DNA from: Porticoccaceae bacterium
GTDB taxonomy: Bacteria > Pseudomonadota > Gammaproteobacteria > Pseudomonadales > Porticoccaceae
Assembly: GCA_002701765.1 (NCBI GenBank)
Contig: NZXB01000046.1
Coordinates: forward strand, 15,918-21,479
DNA length: 5,562 nt
Direction: 5' to 3'
In this document: piece by piece, positions 1-5,562 of the stretch
How the letters are laid out: every line of letters begins with the position of its first letter
Position numbering within the stretch: position 1 is the stretch's first letter
The notes under the pieces: generated by a model
Databases searched by the model: none
What the model saw: the letters and a program-made list of their open reading frames with translations, nothing else
Told to the model about the DNA's origin: nothing
Position numbers and translations under genes: made by a program

Positions 1-2283
1 GTTATCGGTGGTCAAACTAGCCGTTACAAGCGTGTGGTCTTCAACGAAATCACGAAAAATGCGATAAGGGCAGCGTTTGATGCTCCAGGCCAGCTCAATA
101 TCAATCGAGTAGAGGCACAACAGGCAAGGAGATTCTTGGATCGGCTCGTCGGCTTCATGATCTCTCCTCTCCTCTGGGAAAAGGTCGCTCGCGGTTTGTC
201 TGCGGGCAGAGTGCAGTCGGTAGCCCTGCGCATTTTGGTTGAACGAGAGCGCGAAATTCGGGCCTTTCAGCCGGAGGAATATTGGTCGATCCATGCTGAA
301 CTCGTCCCAATGACTGAGAGCACTCAGTGCGAAAACAACAGAGTTAGATTTGAGGTGACGAAAAAACTTGGAAACACATTTAGACCAGAAAACGAGGCTC
401 AAACCAATCTTGCGCTTGAAAAACTGAGACTTTCCTCTTATTCAGTGTCTGCTCGTGAAGACAAGCCAACGCAATCCAAACCGTCAGCGCCATATATCAC
501 TTCTACGCTTCAACAAGCTGCAAGTGCACGTCTGGGGTTCGGTGTTAAGAAAACGATGATTATGGCTCAAAGATTATATGAGGCTGGTCATATTACCTAT
601 ATGAGAACTGATTCGACTAACCTCAGCGCCGATTCCATAGCTTCATGCCGAGAATACATAAAACGAAAATATCCAGCCGAGTATTTGCCAAACCAACCGA
701 TTAATTACAAAAGCAAATCAGATGCCCAAGAAGCTCATGAAGCGATCAGACCTACAAACATAGACGTGTTACCCGCAATGTTGTCTGATATTGACCAAGA
801 CGCGGCCAGGTTATATGAAATGATTTGGCGCCAATTTTTAGCATGTCAAATGGCTGCGGCCCAGTTTACGTCCACTAAGATTACTGTAAAAGCAGGCAGT
901 GAGTTTGAGTTGCTCGCAAAGGGGCGCATTGTTCGATTTGATGGTTACACTATAGTGCAGCCAAACAAGCGAAAAAATGAGGAACATATAGAGCTTCCTG
1001 ATTTGGCGGCAGGCGATGAACTTAAGCTATCATCGCTTGAACCACAACAACATTTCACCAAGCCGCCACCTCGATACTCGGAAGCAGCTTTGGTAAAGGA
1101 GCTTGAAAAAAAAGGGGTTGGGCGTCCCTCCACCTATGCATCAATAATTTCAACTATTCAAGATAGGGGCTATGCGCGTATTGCAAATAAGCGCCTTTTT
1201 GCCGAAAAGATAGGAGACATTGTTTCTGATCGGCTAGTTGAGAGCTTTAACGATTTAATGGACTATGGCTTCACAGCGGCAATGGAAGAAAAATTAGATA
1301 AAGTAGCCGCGGGTGATCTTAGTTGGAGGAAATTGCTCGATGATTTTTATCAAAATTTCAGTGAGCAAGTGTCAAACGCAAAGAATGGTGAGAAACCGAT
1401 GCGACCTAATCAACCAACTTTGACCGATATCATATGTGATAATCAAGGATGCGGACGACCGATGGCGATAAGAACTGCCGGTACCGGAGTTTTTCTCGGT
1501 TGTTCAGGCTACACGCTGCCACCAAAAGATCGCTGCAAGGCGACAAAAAACCTCACTGCCGGTGATGAGGCGGTAAATATTGATGAGGATGATGAAGCAG
1601 AATCCAAGTTGTTGCTGCGTAGATACCGTTGTCAAGTATGTAATACTTCTATGGATGCCTATTTGGTTGATTCCACGAGGAAACTCCATGTCTGTGGTAA
1701 TAATCCAGATTGTGATGGATTTTTGATAGAAACCGGGCAATACGTAATCAAAGGATATGATGGCCCTATCATAGAATGTGACAAGTGCGGGAGCGATATG
1801 CAACTTAAGACAGGACGGTTTGGCAAATACTTTGGTTGTACAGGCCAAACTGATGACGGTGAAAATTGCAAAAACACAAGGAAGTTGTTGCGCAATGGCG
1901 AAGTGGCACCCCCAAAAGCTGATCCCATTCCAATGCCTTGGCTGCAATGCGAGAAAGTAGATGATCATTATGTCTTGCGTGATGGTGCATCCGGAATTTT
2001 TCTTGCAGCAAGTCAGTATCCAAAGCACCGAGAGACGCGCGCGCCACTCGTAAGTGAGCTGACAGACAAAAAGAGAAATAATTTCAAGGATCTACTCGAT
2101 CCTAAATTTCATTTTTTGTTGTCGTCTCCAGTTAGTGATCCAGATGGATTGCCCGCGGTAATTCGTTTTGATCGCAAGACAAAAGCACATTACGTTCGCA
2201 GCGAAAAAAGTGGAAAACCAACCGGTTGGAGAGCAATATATGGGGATGGTAACTGGGTGATTATGGATAAGCGGAAAAAGTGA
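1..2283 (+). CDS. topA: DNA topoisomerase I (type IA), 5'-truncated by window edge
   Basis: This enzyme relaxes negatively supercoiled DNA by cutting one strand through a covalent 5'-phosphotyrosine link. The frame is open from base 1, so the start and most of the N-terminal TOPRIM metal-binding domain lie outside; 760 residues are visible and, by comparison with E. coli TopA (865 aa), about 119 are missing. Visible motifs, numbered from window codon 1, include SAGRVQS near residue 66, the active-site segment [12 protein letters not shown] with catalytic Tyr200 and Arg202 (E. coli Tyr319 and Arg321), EAHEAIRP near 245, and GRPSTYASI near 375. Three tetra-cysteine zinc modules follow: Cys479/484/501/512, Cys544/547/565/571 and Cys593/596/613/623. 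Two cysteine-poor C-terminal DNA-binding repeats follow these, ending in a basic tail. The first zinc module has a C-x4-C knuckle and the third has C-x9-C, both longer than in E. coli. Nothing suggests a pseudogene. Confidence 0.97.
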   Translation, partial: VIGGQTSRYKRVVFNEITKNAIRAAFDAPGQLNINRVEAQQARRFLDRLVGFMISPLLWEKVARGLSAGRVQSVALRILVEREREIRAFQPEEYWSIHAELVPMTESTQCENNRVRFEVTKKLGNTFRPENEAQTNLALEKLRLSSYSVSAREDKPTQSKPSAPYITSTLQQAASARLGFGVKKTMIMAQRLYEAGHITYMRTDSTNLSADSIASCREYIKRKYPAEYLPNQPINYKSKSDAQEAHEAIRPTNIDVLPAMLSDIDQDAARLYEMIWRQFLACQMAAAQFTSTKITVKAGSEFELLAKGRIVRFDGYTIVQPNKRKNEEHIELPDLAAGDELKLSSLEPQQHFTKPPPRYSEAALVKELEKKGVGRPSTYASIISTIQDRGYARIANKRLFAEKIGDIVSDRLVESFNDLMDYGFTAAMEEKLDKVAAGDLSWRKLLDDFYQNFSEQVSNAKNGEKPMRPNQPTLTDIICDNQGCGRPMAIRTAGTGVFLGCSGYTLPPKDRCKATKNLTAGDEAVNIDEDDEAESKLLLRRYRCQVCNTSMDAYLVDSTRKLHVCGNNPDCDGFLIETGQYVIKGYDGPIIECDKCGSDMQLKTGRFGKYFGCTGQTDDGENCKNTRKLLRNGEVAPPKADPIPMPWLQCEKVDDHYVLRDGASGIFLAASQYPKHRETRAPLVSELTDKKRNNFKDLLDPKFHFLLSSPVSDPDGLPAVIRFDRKTKAHYVRSEKSGKPTGWRAIYGDGNWVIMDKRKK

Positions 2284-2324
2284 TGCGCGCAAAATTCCGA
2301 TTTAGATCATGCGGAACTTGATAT

Positions 2325-2330
2325 TAAGGA
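2325..2330 (+). promoter_or_regulatory. Ribosome binding site of the 81-residue gene
   Basis: TAAGGA lies 7 bases before the ATG at 2338. It is a good Shine-Dalgarno match, supports that start codon, and is the main evidence that the small downstream ORF is really translated. Confidence 0.7.
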
Positions 2331-2337
2331 CTAACAA

Positions 2338-2583
2338 ATGGGAAAGAATGAATTTGAATTGGTGGTCAATGGCAATGGAGATATAGCTCTTAAACACTCG
2401 GCGGAGAACAAGACACTGCTGACCATGCGATTTTCGAGTGAGATATTAAGTTACCTTGGAGAAAACCATGTTGATGTTGCAAAAGCGATGGTTGATGCGG
2501 GACTTCGAAAAGTTATAGATTTGCAGGAACAACAATTTTCTATTGATGAAAGCTCAGATATGAAAACTAGGCAATTGCATTAG
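2338..2583 (+). CDS. Small conserved-looking hypothetical protein (81 aa)
   Basis: I do not recognise a named family. The 81-residue product is soluble-looking, with no signal peptide, membrane segment or cysteine. By eye the first 30 residues (FELVVNGNGDIALKH, then TLLTMRFS) look like two or three beta strands. They are followed by helical stretches (SSEILSYLGENHVDVAKAMVDAG and RKVIDLQEQQ) and a polar tail. It begins 54 bases after the topA stop on the same strand, has a TAAGGA ribosome binding site 7 bases before its ATG, and shows no obvious terminator before it, so co-transcription with topA is likely. As I recall it, Pseudomonas and related genomes also carry short hypothetical genes between topA and lexA, so a conserved accessory of that neighbourhood is plausible but inferred. 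It is not SulA, which sits here in pseudomonads: the length and sequence do not fit. Confidence 0.75.
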   Translation: MGKNEFELVVNGNGDIALKHSAENKTLLTMRFSSEILSYLGENHVDVAKAMVDAGLRKVIDLQEQQFSIDESSDMKTRQLH

Positions 2584-2607
2584 ACTGCGAACCTAGATCT
2601 TTCTTTT
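2567..2607. terminator. Possible bidirectional terminator between convergent genes
   Basis: An imperfect hairpin spans the end of the 81-residue gene and the 22-base gap to the lexA stop. CTAGG (2567-2571) pairs with CCTAG (2592-2596), and the inner pairs TT/AA and GCA (2577-2579)/TGC (2586-2588) enclose a six-base loop; there is a three-base bulge on one side and a one-base bulge on the other. On the plus strand it is followed by the T-rich run ATCTTTCTTTT, and on the minus strand by TTTTC. This is what a compact two-way intrinsic terminator would look like, but the stem is bulged and AT-rich, so the call is tentative. Confidence 0.35.
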
Positions 2608-3211
2608 AAATGGCCCTTCTTATGACACCCACTGCTATTCCTTCTATCCTCAAGTCTTGTTTGCGAAGATCGATTAAAATGGGCTCAAAAAGCTCATTTT
2701 CCGGAACTAACTGGACCTGAGATTTGTTAGCATTTTTAACCAATCTTTTGACAGTAACTTCTCCATCGACTCTGGCTACGACGATCTGTTTGTTTTCGGC
2801 GTCAGATTGACAATGGATTGCCAATAAATCCCCATCCAATATACCCGCATCTCTCATACTATCTCCCCGAACATTTACAAGAAAGTCTATGTTGGTATGA
2901 AACATACCTTGAGGAATCTCTTGATAGTTTTCGATATGCTGTTCTGATAGGATTGGCTCCCCAGCTGCAACACTGCCCACGACAGGGATGCCGCAAAGGT
3001 TCTCTATTACACGGATTCCTCTCGACGCGCCAGGTATCATCTCAATGACGCCCTTTCGAGCCAATGCTTTAAGATGATCTTCGGCCGCATTAGCCGATCT
3101 GAAGCCCAAATTTTGTGCTATTTCAGCTCGAGTGGGCGGGTAGCCTGTTTCATCCAAATTGCTTTTTATGAGATCCAAAATCTCTTGTTGTCGGGCTGTC
3201 AACTTGGGCAT
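2606..3211 (-). CDS. lexA: LexA repressor of the SOS response
   Basis: LexA represses DNA-damage genes and is inactivated by RecA-stimulated self-cleavage. The 201-residue product (E. coli LexA is 202) starts [15 protein letters not shown]. Its N-terminal winged helix-turn-helix covers about residues 1-70, with [15 protein letters not shown] and [12 protein letters not shown]. The self-cleavage bond is Ala83-Gly84 in VAAGEPILS, and the C-terminal serine protease domain has Ser118 in GDSM and Lys155 in EVTVKRL. The frame is open upstream to an ATG at 3283, but that 24-codon extension would have to encode the promoter -10 and the SOS box. It has no counterpart in the family, so the start at 3211 is preferred despite a weak ribosome binding site (CAGG, 8 bases upstream). 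The gene is divergent from nagZ, convergent with the small gene at 2338, and autoregulated through the operator at 3236-3251. No sulA-like gene is attached. Confidence 0.97.
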   Translation of the reverse strand: MPKLTARQQEILDLIKSNLDETGYPPTRAEIAQNLGFRSANAAEDHLKALARKGVIEMIPGASRGIRVIENLCGIPVVGSVAAGEPILSEQHIENYQEIPQGMFHTNIDFLVNVRGDSMRDAGILDGDLLAIHCQSDAENKQIVVARVDGEVTVKRLVKNANKSQVQLVPENELFEPILIDLRKQDLRIEGIAVGVIRRAI

Positions 3212-3220
3212 CAAATAAAC

Positions 3221-3236
3221 CTGTACTTCTAGAGGC
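3221..3236 (-). promoter_or_regulatory. Degenerate second LexA half-site
   Basis: CTGTACTTCTAG at 3221 repeats the left part of the full SOS box (CTGTACTTTTAT at 3236) exactly 15 bases away, but the right half reads GGC where CAG is expected. E. coli lexA carries two adjacent SOS boxes, so this could be a decayed or weak second operator that helps LexA bind cooperatively. It lies just downstream of the predicted lexA start point, in the leader. Only half the dyad is present, so binding is uncertain. Confidence 0.35.
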
Positions 3237-3251
3237 TGTACTTTTATACAG
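3236..3251 (-). promoter_or_regulatory. SOS box (LexA operator) of lexA
   Basis: CTGTACTTTTATACAG fits the gammaproteobacterial LexA operator CTG-N10-CAG, with an AT-rich centre close to the E. coli consensus CTGTATATATATACAG. It completely covers the predicted -10 element of the lexA promoter and ends 24 bases upstream of the lexA ATG, which is classic placement for autorepression. The operator is some 90 bases or more from the likely nagZ promoter, so an effect on nagZ is not expected. Confidence 0.93.
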
Positions 3252-3271
3252 TGGTGGAATTGTTTTGTCAA
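3243..3271 (-). promoter_or_regulatory. Sigma-70 promoter of lexA
   Basis: Reading the minus strand, TTGACA (3271-3266) is a perfect -35. A 17-base spacer separates it from the -10 TATAAA (3248-3243). Transcription would start around 3235-3237, giving a leader of about 25 bases before the ATG at 3211. The -10 sits inside the SOS box, so bound LexA would occlude RNA polymerase. This arrangement also rules against a translation start at 3283. Confidence 0.88.
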
Positions 3272-3280
3272 ATTTGGCAT

Positions 3281-3296
3281 CAATCTGGCCGGATTG
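3281..3296. repeat. Imperfect 16-bp palindrome between lexA and nagZ
   Basis: CAATCTGGCCGGATTG is an inverted repeat with seven of eight position pairs complementary; the mismatch is T/G at the sixth pair. It begins 10 bases upstream of the lexA -35 and is centred about 53 bases before the predicted lexA start point. It could be an operator for an unidentified regulator of lexA or nagZ, or a chance palindrome. Confidence 0.4.
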
Positions 3297-3323
3297 CAGA
3301 GGTCGACAAAACGAGATACGGTA

Positions 3324-3359
3324 TTGACTTTGGCGACTTCGAGCTTTTAAAAATATACT
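3324..3359 (+). promoter_or_regulatory. nagZ: Probable nagZ promoter region
   Basis: The region carries TTGACT (3324-3329) and an extremely AT-rich stretch ending in TATACT (3354-3359). The two are 24 bases apart, too far to form one promoter. The likelier pairings are TTGGCG (3330-3335) with TATACT at 18 bases, or TTGACT with TTAAAA (3347-3352) at 17 bases. A promoter here is expected because the upstream gene is divergent, but its exact elements are ambiguous. Confidence 0.4.
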
Positions 3360-3379
3360 AAATCTATGCTTTATTAAAT

Positions 3380-3385
3380 TAAGGG
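3380..3385 (+). promoter_or_regulatory. nagZ: Ribosome binding site of nagZ
   Basis: TAAGGG is placed 6 bases before the GTG at 3392. The next in-frame candidate, ATG at 3413, has no comparable site, so this element decides in favour of the GTG start. Confidence 0.7.
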
Positions 3386-3391
3386 TTATTC

Positions 3392-4402
3392 GTGATTAAC
3401 TATGGTCGACTTATGATTGACTTGTTTGGAACTCAGCCCGAGGAGGAAGAGTTAGAACTTCTCCAGAATCCGCAAGTTGGTGGAGTCATACTCTTTTCAA
3501 GGAATTTTGAGGATCGTTCACAGCTAGCTGATTTGGTATCCAGTATAAGACAGATAACGCCAGAGCTATTGATTGCTGTTGATCAAGAGGGGGGTAGGGT
3601 TCAACGCTTTAGAGTGGGATTCACTCCAATTCCGCCCATGCAAAAGATCGGTGATGTTGTGATAAATAATCAAGAAAAGGGACTTATATTGGCTCATGAG
3701 ACGGGTTGGTTAATGGCCTCAGAGATCTTGGCATGTGGCTTGGATTTCAGTTTCGCGCCGGTTTTAGATATCGATAGAAATAGTAGCAAAATAATTGGAG
3801 ATAGAGCATTCTCAGATCGACCGGAAATTGTTTGTCTTGCTGCCGCAGCGTTCATTCAAGGTATGCATGAGGCGGGAATGTCATCGGTGGGTAAACATTT
3901 TCCGGGCCATGGAGGCGTTTTTGGAGACAGTCACCTAGAGGCGCCTATAGATACTAGAGTAATGAAGAGAATTGCTAATCGTGACCTTTTGCCTTATGCG
4001 CAGTTGTCAAATCAGCTCGGTGGCATTATGCCTGCTCACATTACATATACCTCGATAGATGAACGCTCTGTTGGCTTCTCTCACTATTGGCTGCATGATA
4101 TATTACGGACTCAGATGGGATTTGAAGGTGTCATTTTTAGCGACGACTTGTCGATGAAAGGTGCAGATGTTGCCGGAGGTTTTGTGGAAAAGGCTTCTCT
4201 GGCGCTAAATGCCGGTTGCGATATGATTTTAGTTTGTAATGATAGAGCTGGAGTTATAGAAGTTCTCAGACACATGGAAGCAGTGGGATATTCTAAGTCT
4301 AGCCGGATTGGTCGAATGTCAGCATCGGCAAAACCCAGTTGGGATGGCTTAGTCAGCCAAACCCGATACCAAAAGATTGTTGCTCATCTTTCGGAACTAT
4401 GA
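3392..4402 (+). CDS. nagZ: Beta-N-acetylhexosaminidase NagZ (GH3)
   Basis: NagZ is a cytoplasmic family 3 glycoside hydrolase. It removes N-acetylglucosamine from the GlcNAc-anhydroMurNAc muropeptides released during peptidoglycan recycling, and its product is the signal that induces AmpC beta-lactamase in species having AmpR. The 336-residue product is a single TIM barrel of normal length (E. coli 341), with no signal peptide. Visible family motifs are VGGVILFSRN, AVDQEGGRVQRF (Asp64), GWLMASE, FSFAPVLDID, GKHFPGHG (Lys168-His169), the mobile catalytic loop Asp179-Ser180-His181 with His181 as general acid/base, IMPAHITY, and IFSDDLSM with the nucleophile predicted as Asp251. Translation begins at GTG behind TAAGGG; this start aligns the RLMIDLFGT segment with SLMLDIGGT as I recall it in the Pseudomonas protein. 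The gene is divergent from lexA and is followed by a channel gene on the same strand. Pseudomonads usually have a phosphorylase gene next; it is absent here. Confidence 0.96.
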   Translation: MINYGRLMIDLFGTQPEEEELELLQNPQVGGVILFSRNFEDRSQLADLVSSIRQITPELLIAVDQEGGRVQRFRVGFTPIPPMQKIGDVVINNQEKGLILAHETGWLMASEILACGLDFSFAPVLDIDRNSSKIIGDRAFSDRPEIVCLAAAAFIQGMHEAGMSSVGKHFPGHGGVFGDSHLEAPIDTRVMKRIANRDLLPYAQLSNQLGGIMPAHITYTSIDERSVGFSHYWLHDILRTQMGFEGVIFSDDLSMKGADVAGGFVEKASLALNAGCDMILVCNDRAGVIEVLRHMEAVGYSKSSRIGRMSASAKPSWDGLVSQTRYQKIVAHLSEL

Positions 4403-4407
4403 GGGAG
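4401..4407 (+). promoter_or_regulatory. Strong Shine-Dalgarno overlapping the nagZ stop
   Basis: GAGGGAG overlaps the nagZ stop codon (TGA, 4400-4402) and lies 8 bases before an ATG at 4416. It is the best ribosome binding site between nagZ and the channel gene. It is 62 bases from the channel ATG, too far to serve it directly, which is why a short leader ORF is suspected. Confidence 0.5.
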
Positions 4408-4415
4408 CTTACCAT

Positions 4416-4469
4416 ATGCTTTTCCCAACTGTCGGCAAATGCATTCAGCAACATATTTGGACTTGGTAA
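4416..4469 (+). CDS. Possible 17-codon leader ORF before the channel gene
   Basis: An ATG preceded by GAGGGAG at 8 bases opens a 17-codon frame (MLFPTVGKCIQQHIWTW). It ends in TAA at 4467-4469, immediately before the ATG of the channel gene in the same frame. The channel ATG has no good ribosome binding site of its own (only weak TTGGA/TTGG runs nearby), so translational coupling through this mini-ORF is attractive. The peptide is like no family I know and has no run of one amino acid typical of attenuation leaders. The alternative is that it is simply spacer sequence. Coding status is an inference from signal strength and position only. Confidence 0.35.
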   Translation: MLFPTVGKCIQQHIWTW

Positions 4470-5562
4470 ATGGAATCGCTATTTAATCGGTTAGGCATCT
4501 TAACCAGTGAAAAACACCTTTGGATCGTGGAACTTTTCCTTGTTGTATTGGCTGCACTTGCAGCAGGCCATATCGTTAATAAGATCATTGACCGGTTGGA
4601 AAAACATGCTGCTAAAACTGCATCTGTCTGGGATGATGCTCTGATAGAAGCTTGTCGACGACCATTGGTTTGGTTGATTTGGATTCTTGGTATTAATTTT
4701 GCGGCGAGCATTGCAGCGCATCAGATGGAATCAGTTTTTCTGCCCATCATTGACTCAGTTAATAGGTTAACTGTGGTGATTTTGGGTGCCCTCTTTTTGC
4801 ATAATTTTATTAAGAGAGCTGAGCATAACCTTCTCAACCCTAATTTTGTATCAAAACCACTGGATGCCACTACCGTGCGTGTTGTTGCAAAGTTATTGCG
4901 AACCGCTGTAGTTATTACAGCCTTCTTAGTTGCGATGCAGCTATTTGGGTATAGTATCTCTGGTCTTTTGGCTTTTGGAGGCATTGGAGGAATCGCTGTC
5001 GGTTTTGCTGCAAAGGATTTATTGGCGAATTTTTTTGGTGGCTTAATGATTTATTTGGATAGGCCATTCTCAGTTGGTGATTGGATTCGATCACCAGATC
5101 AGGAGATCGAGGGAACTGTAGAAGACATAGGTTGGCGCCTTACTCGAATAAGAACGTTTGATAAACGTCCACTGTATATACCAAATAGTGTGTTTGCTAA
5201 CATAGCGGTCGAGAACCCCTCTCGGATGACGCATCGCAGAATATTCGAGACGTTAGGGATCCGTTATTCCGATATAAATAAAATGAATACCATTGTTGAT
5301 GCGGTCAAAAGTATGCTAGCGGAACATCCAGAGATTGACTCAAAACAGACTTTAATCGTTAATTTTGACAAGTTCTCGCCAAGTTCCGTTGATTTTTTTG
5401 TATATACATTTACTGTGACAACCGATTGGATTCATTTTCATCAAGTGAAGCACGACGTTCTATTGCGAATAGCACATATAATTTCAGAGAAAGGGGCCCA
5501 AGTTGCCTTTCCTACGGCCACTTTGGACTTGGCTGAAGGTTTGCTACCCAGAGAACTATCCA
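4470..5562 (+). CDS. MscS-family mechanosensitive channel, YnaI type, 3'-truncated
   Basis: The product is a homo-oligomeric inner-membrane channel that opens under membrane tension and releases solutes on hypo-osmotic shock. The frame stays open to the window end, giving 364 residues. Five hydrophobic segments are visible at about 18-37, 66-84, 96-115, 137-160 and 163-195; the last is the glycine/alanine-rich pore helix (GGIGGIAVGFAAKDLLANFF). The MscS beta domain follows with RPFSVGDWIRSPDQEIEGTVEDIGWR (about 198-223), then RPLYIPNSVFANIAVENPSRMTHRRI and the C-terminal alpha/beta domain, ending near VAFPTATLDLA. The five-segment layout and the motifs IEGTVxxIGWR, RPLYxPNS and VENPxRMTxRRI match E. 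coli YnaI (343 aa) as I recall it, so little is missing. The ATG directly follows an in-frame TAA, which fixes the earliest start. It lies 67 bases after nagZ on the same strand with no terminator seen, so co-transcription is likely. Confidence 0.93.
   Translation, partial: MESLFNRLGILTSEKHLWIVELFLVVLAALAAGHIVNKIIDRLEKHAAKTASVWDDALIEACRRPLVWLIWILGINFAASIAAHQMESVFLPIIDSVNRLTVVILGALFLHNFIKRAEHNLLNPNFVSKPLDATTVRVVAKLLRTAVVITAFLVAMQLFGYSISGLLAFGGIGGIAVGFAAKDLLANFFGGLMIYLDRPFSVGDWIRSPDQEIEGTVEDIGWRLTRIRTFDKRPLYIPNSVFANIAVENPSRMTHRRIFETLGIRYSDINKMNTIVDAVKSMLAEHPEIDSKQTLIVNFDKFSPSSVDFFVYTFTVTTDWIHFHQVKHDVLLRIAHIISEKGAQVAFPTATLDLAEGLLPRELS

Noticed and set aside
24..233. Minus-strand open frame of 69 codons at the left edge
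   Set aside because: It is opposite topA residues highly similar to E. coli TopA and has no supporting signal.
1504..2028. A 174-codon minus-strand open frame, with other minus-strand and plus-strand frames at 945-1133, 1659-1928, 1778-1960, 1805-2047 and 2092-2292
   Set aside because: All lie wholly or almost wholly inside topA, whose protein is conserved along its whole length. Their translations resemble no family and they have no supporting start signals, so they are frame shadows.
2284..2337. Terminator or separate promoter between topA and the small gene
   Set aside because: No stable hairpin with a T-run and no good -35/-10 pair was found in these 54 bases, so co-transcription with topA is the simpler reading.
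2818..3048. Plus-strand open frame of 76 codons
   Set aside because: It lies antisense within lexA, which has all expected LexA motifs in the same interval.
4445..4984. Three minus-strand open frames at 4445-4711, 4500-4721 and 4721-4984
   Set aside because: The plus strand here encodes a continuous MscS/YnaI-type channel with clear family motifs; the minus-strand frames are its shadows.
1..5562. Mobile elements, CRISPR arrays, tRNA or rRNA genes, toxin-antitoxin or defence modules
   Set aside because: None was seen. All intergenic gaps are under 200 bases, no long direct or terminal inverted repeats were noticed, and every recognised gene is a core housekeeping or osmoprotection gene.

Overview
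The window looks like ordinary chromosomal sequence from a gammaproteobacterium. TopA, LexA, NagZ and the MscS-type channel all read as close relatives of the Escherichia coli and Pseudomonas proteins, as judged from remembered family sequences and not from a search. As I recall it, a topA / small hypothetical / lexA / nagZ neighbourhood also occurs in pseudomonads and related marine gammaproteobacteria. Base composition looks moderate (mid-40s percent GC by eye), so a marine or environmental lineage is more likely than a high-GC Pseudomonas. The genus cannot be fixed from this sequence.

Layout: (1) 1-2283, plus strand: the 3' seven-eighths or so of topA (DNA topoisomerase I), with its start outside the window. 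(2) 2338-2583, plus strand: an 81-residue protein of unknown function, with a clear ribosome binding site, just downstream of topA. (3) 2606-3211, minus strand: lexA, the SOS repressor, convergent with the small gene; only 22 bases separate the stop codons, and an imperfect hairpin there may terminate both. (4) 3212-3391: a shared divergent control region. It holds a near-consensus lexA promoter whose -10 lies inside a perfect CTG-N10-CAG SOS box, a degenerate second half-site, a 16-bp imperfect palindrome, and the nagZ promoter region. (5) 3392-4402, plus strand: nagZ (beta-N-acetylhexosaminidase of peptidoglycan recycling), with a GTG start. (6) 4416-4469: a possible 17-codon leader ORF. (7) 4470-5562, plus strand: an MscS-family channel of the YnaI type, cut by the right edge but nearly complete.

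Functionally these are housekeeping genes: DNA supercoiling, DNA-damage control, cell-wall recycling and osmotic protection. I see no mobile element, CRISPR array, tRNA, rRNA or defence system, and no evidence of a new multi-gene system. The most interesting small-scale items are the possible leader ORF whose stop codon abuts the channel start, the layered architecture of the lexA-nagZ intergenic region, the compact convergent terminator, and the uncharacterised 81-residue protein.
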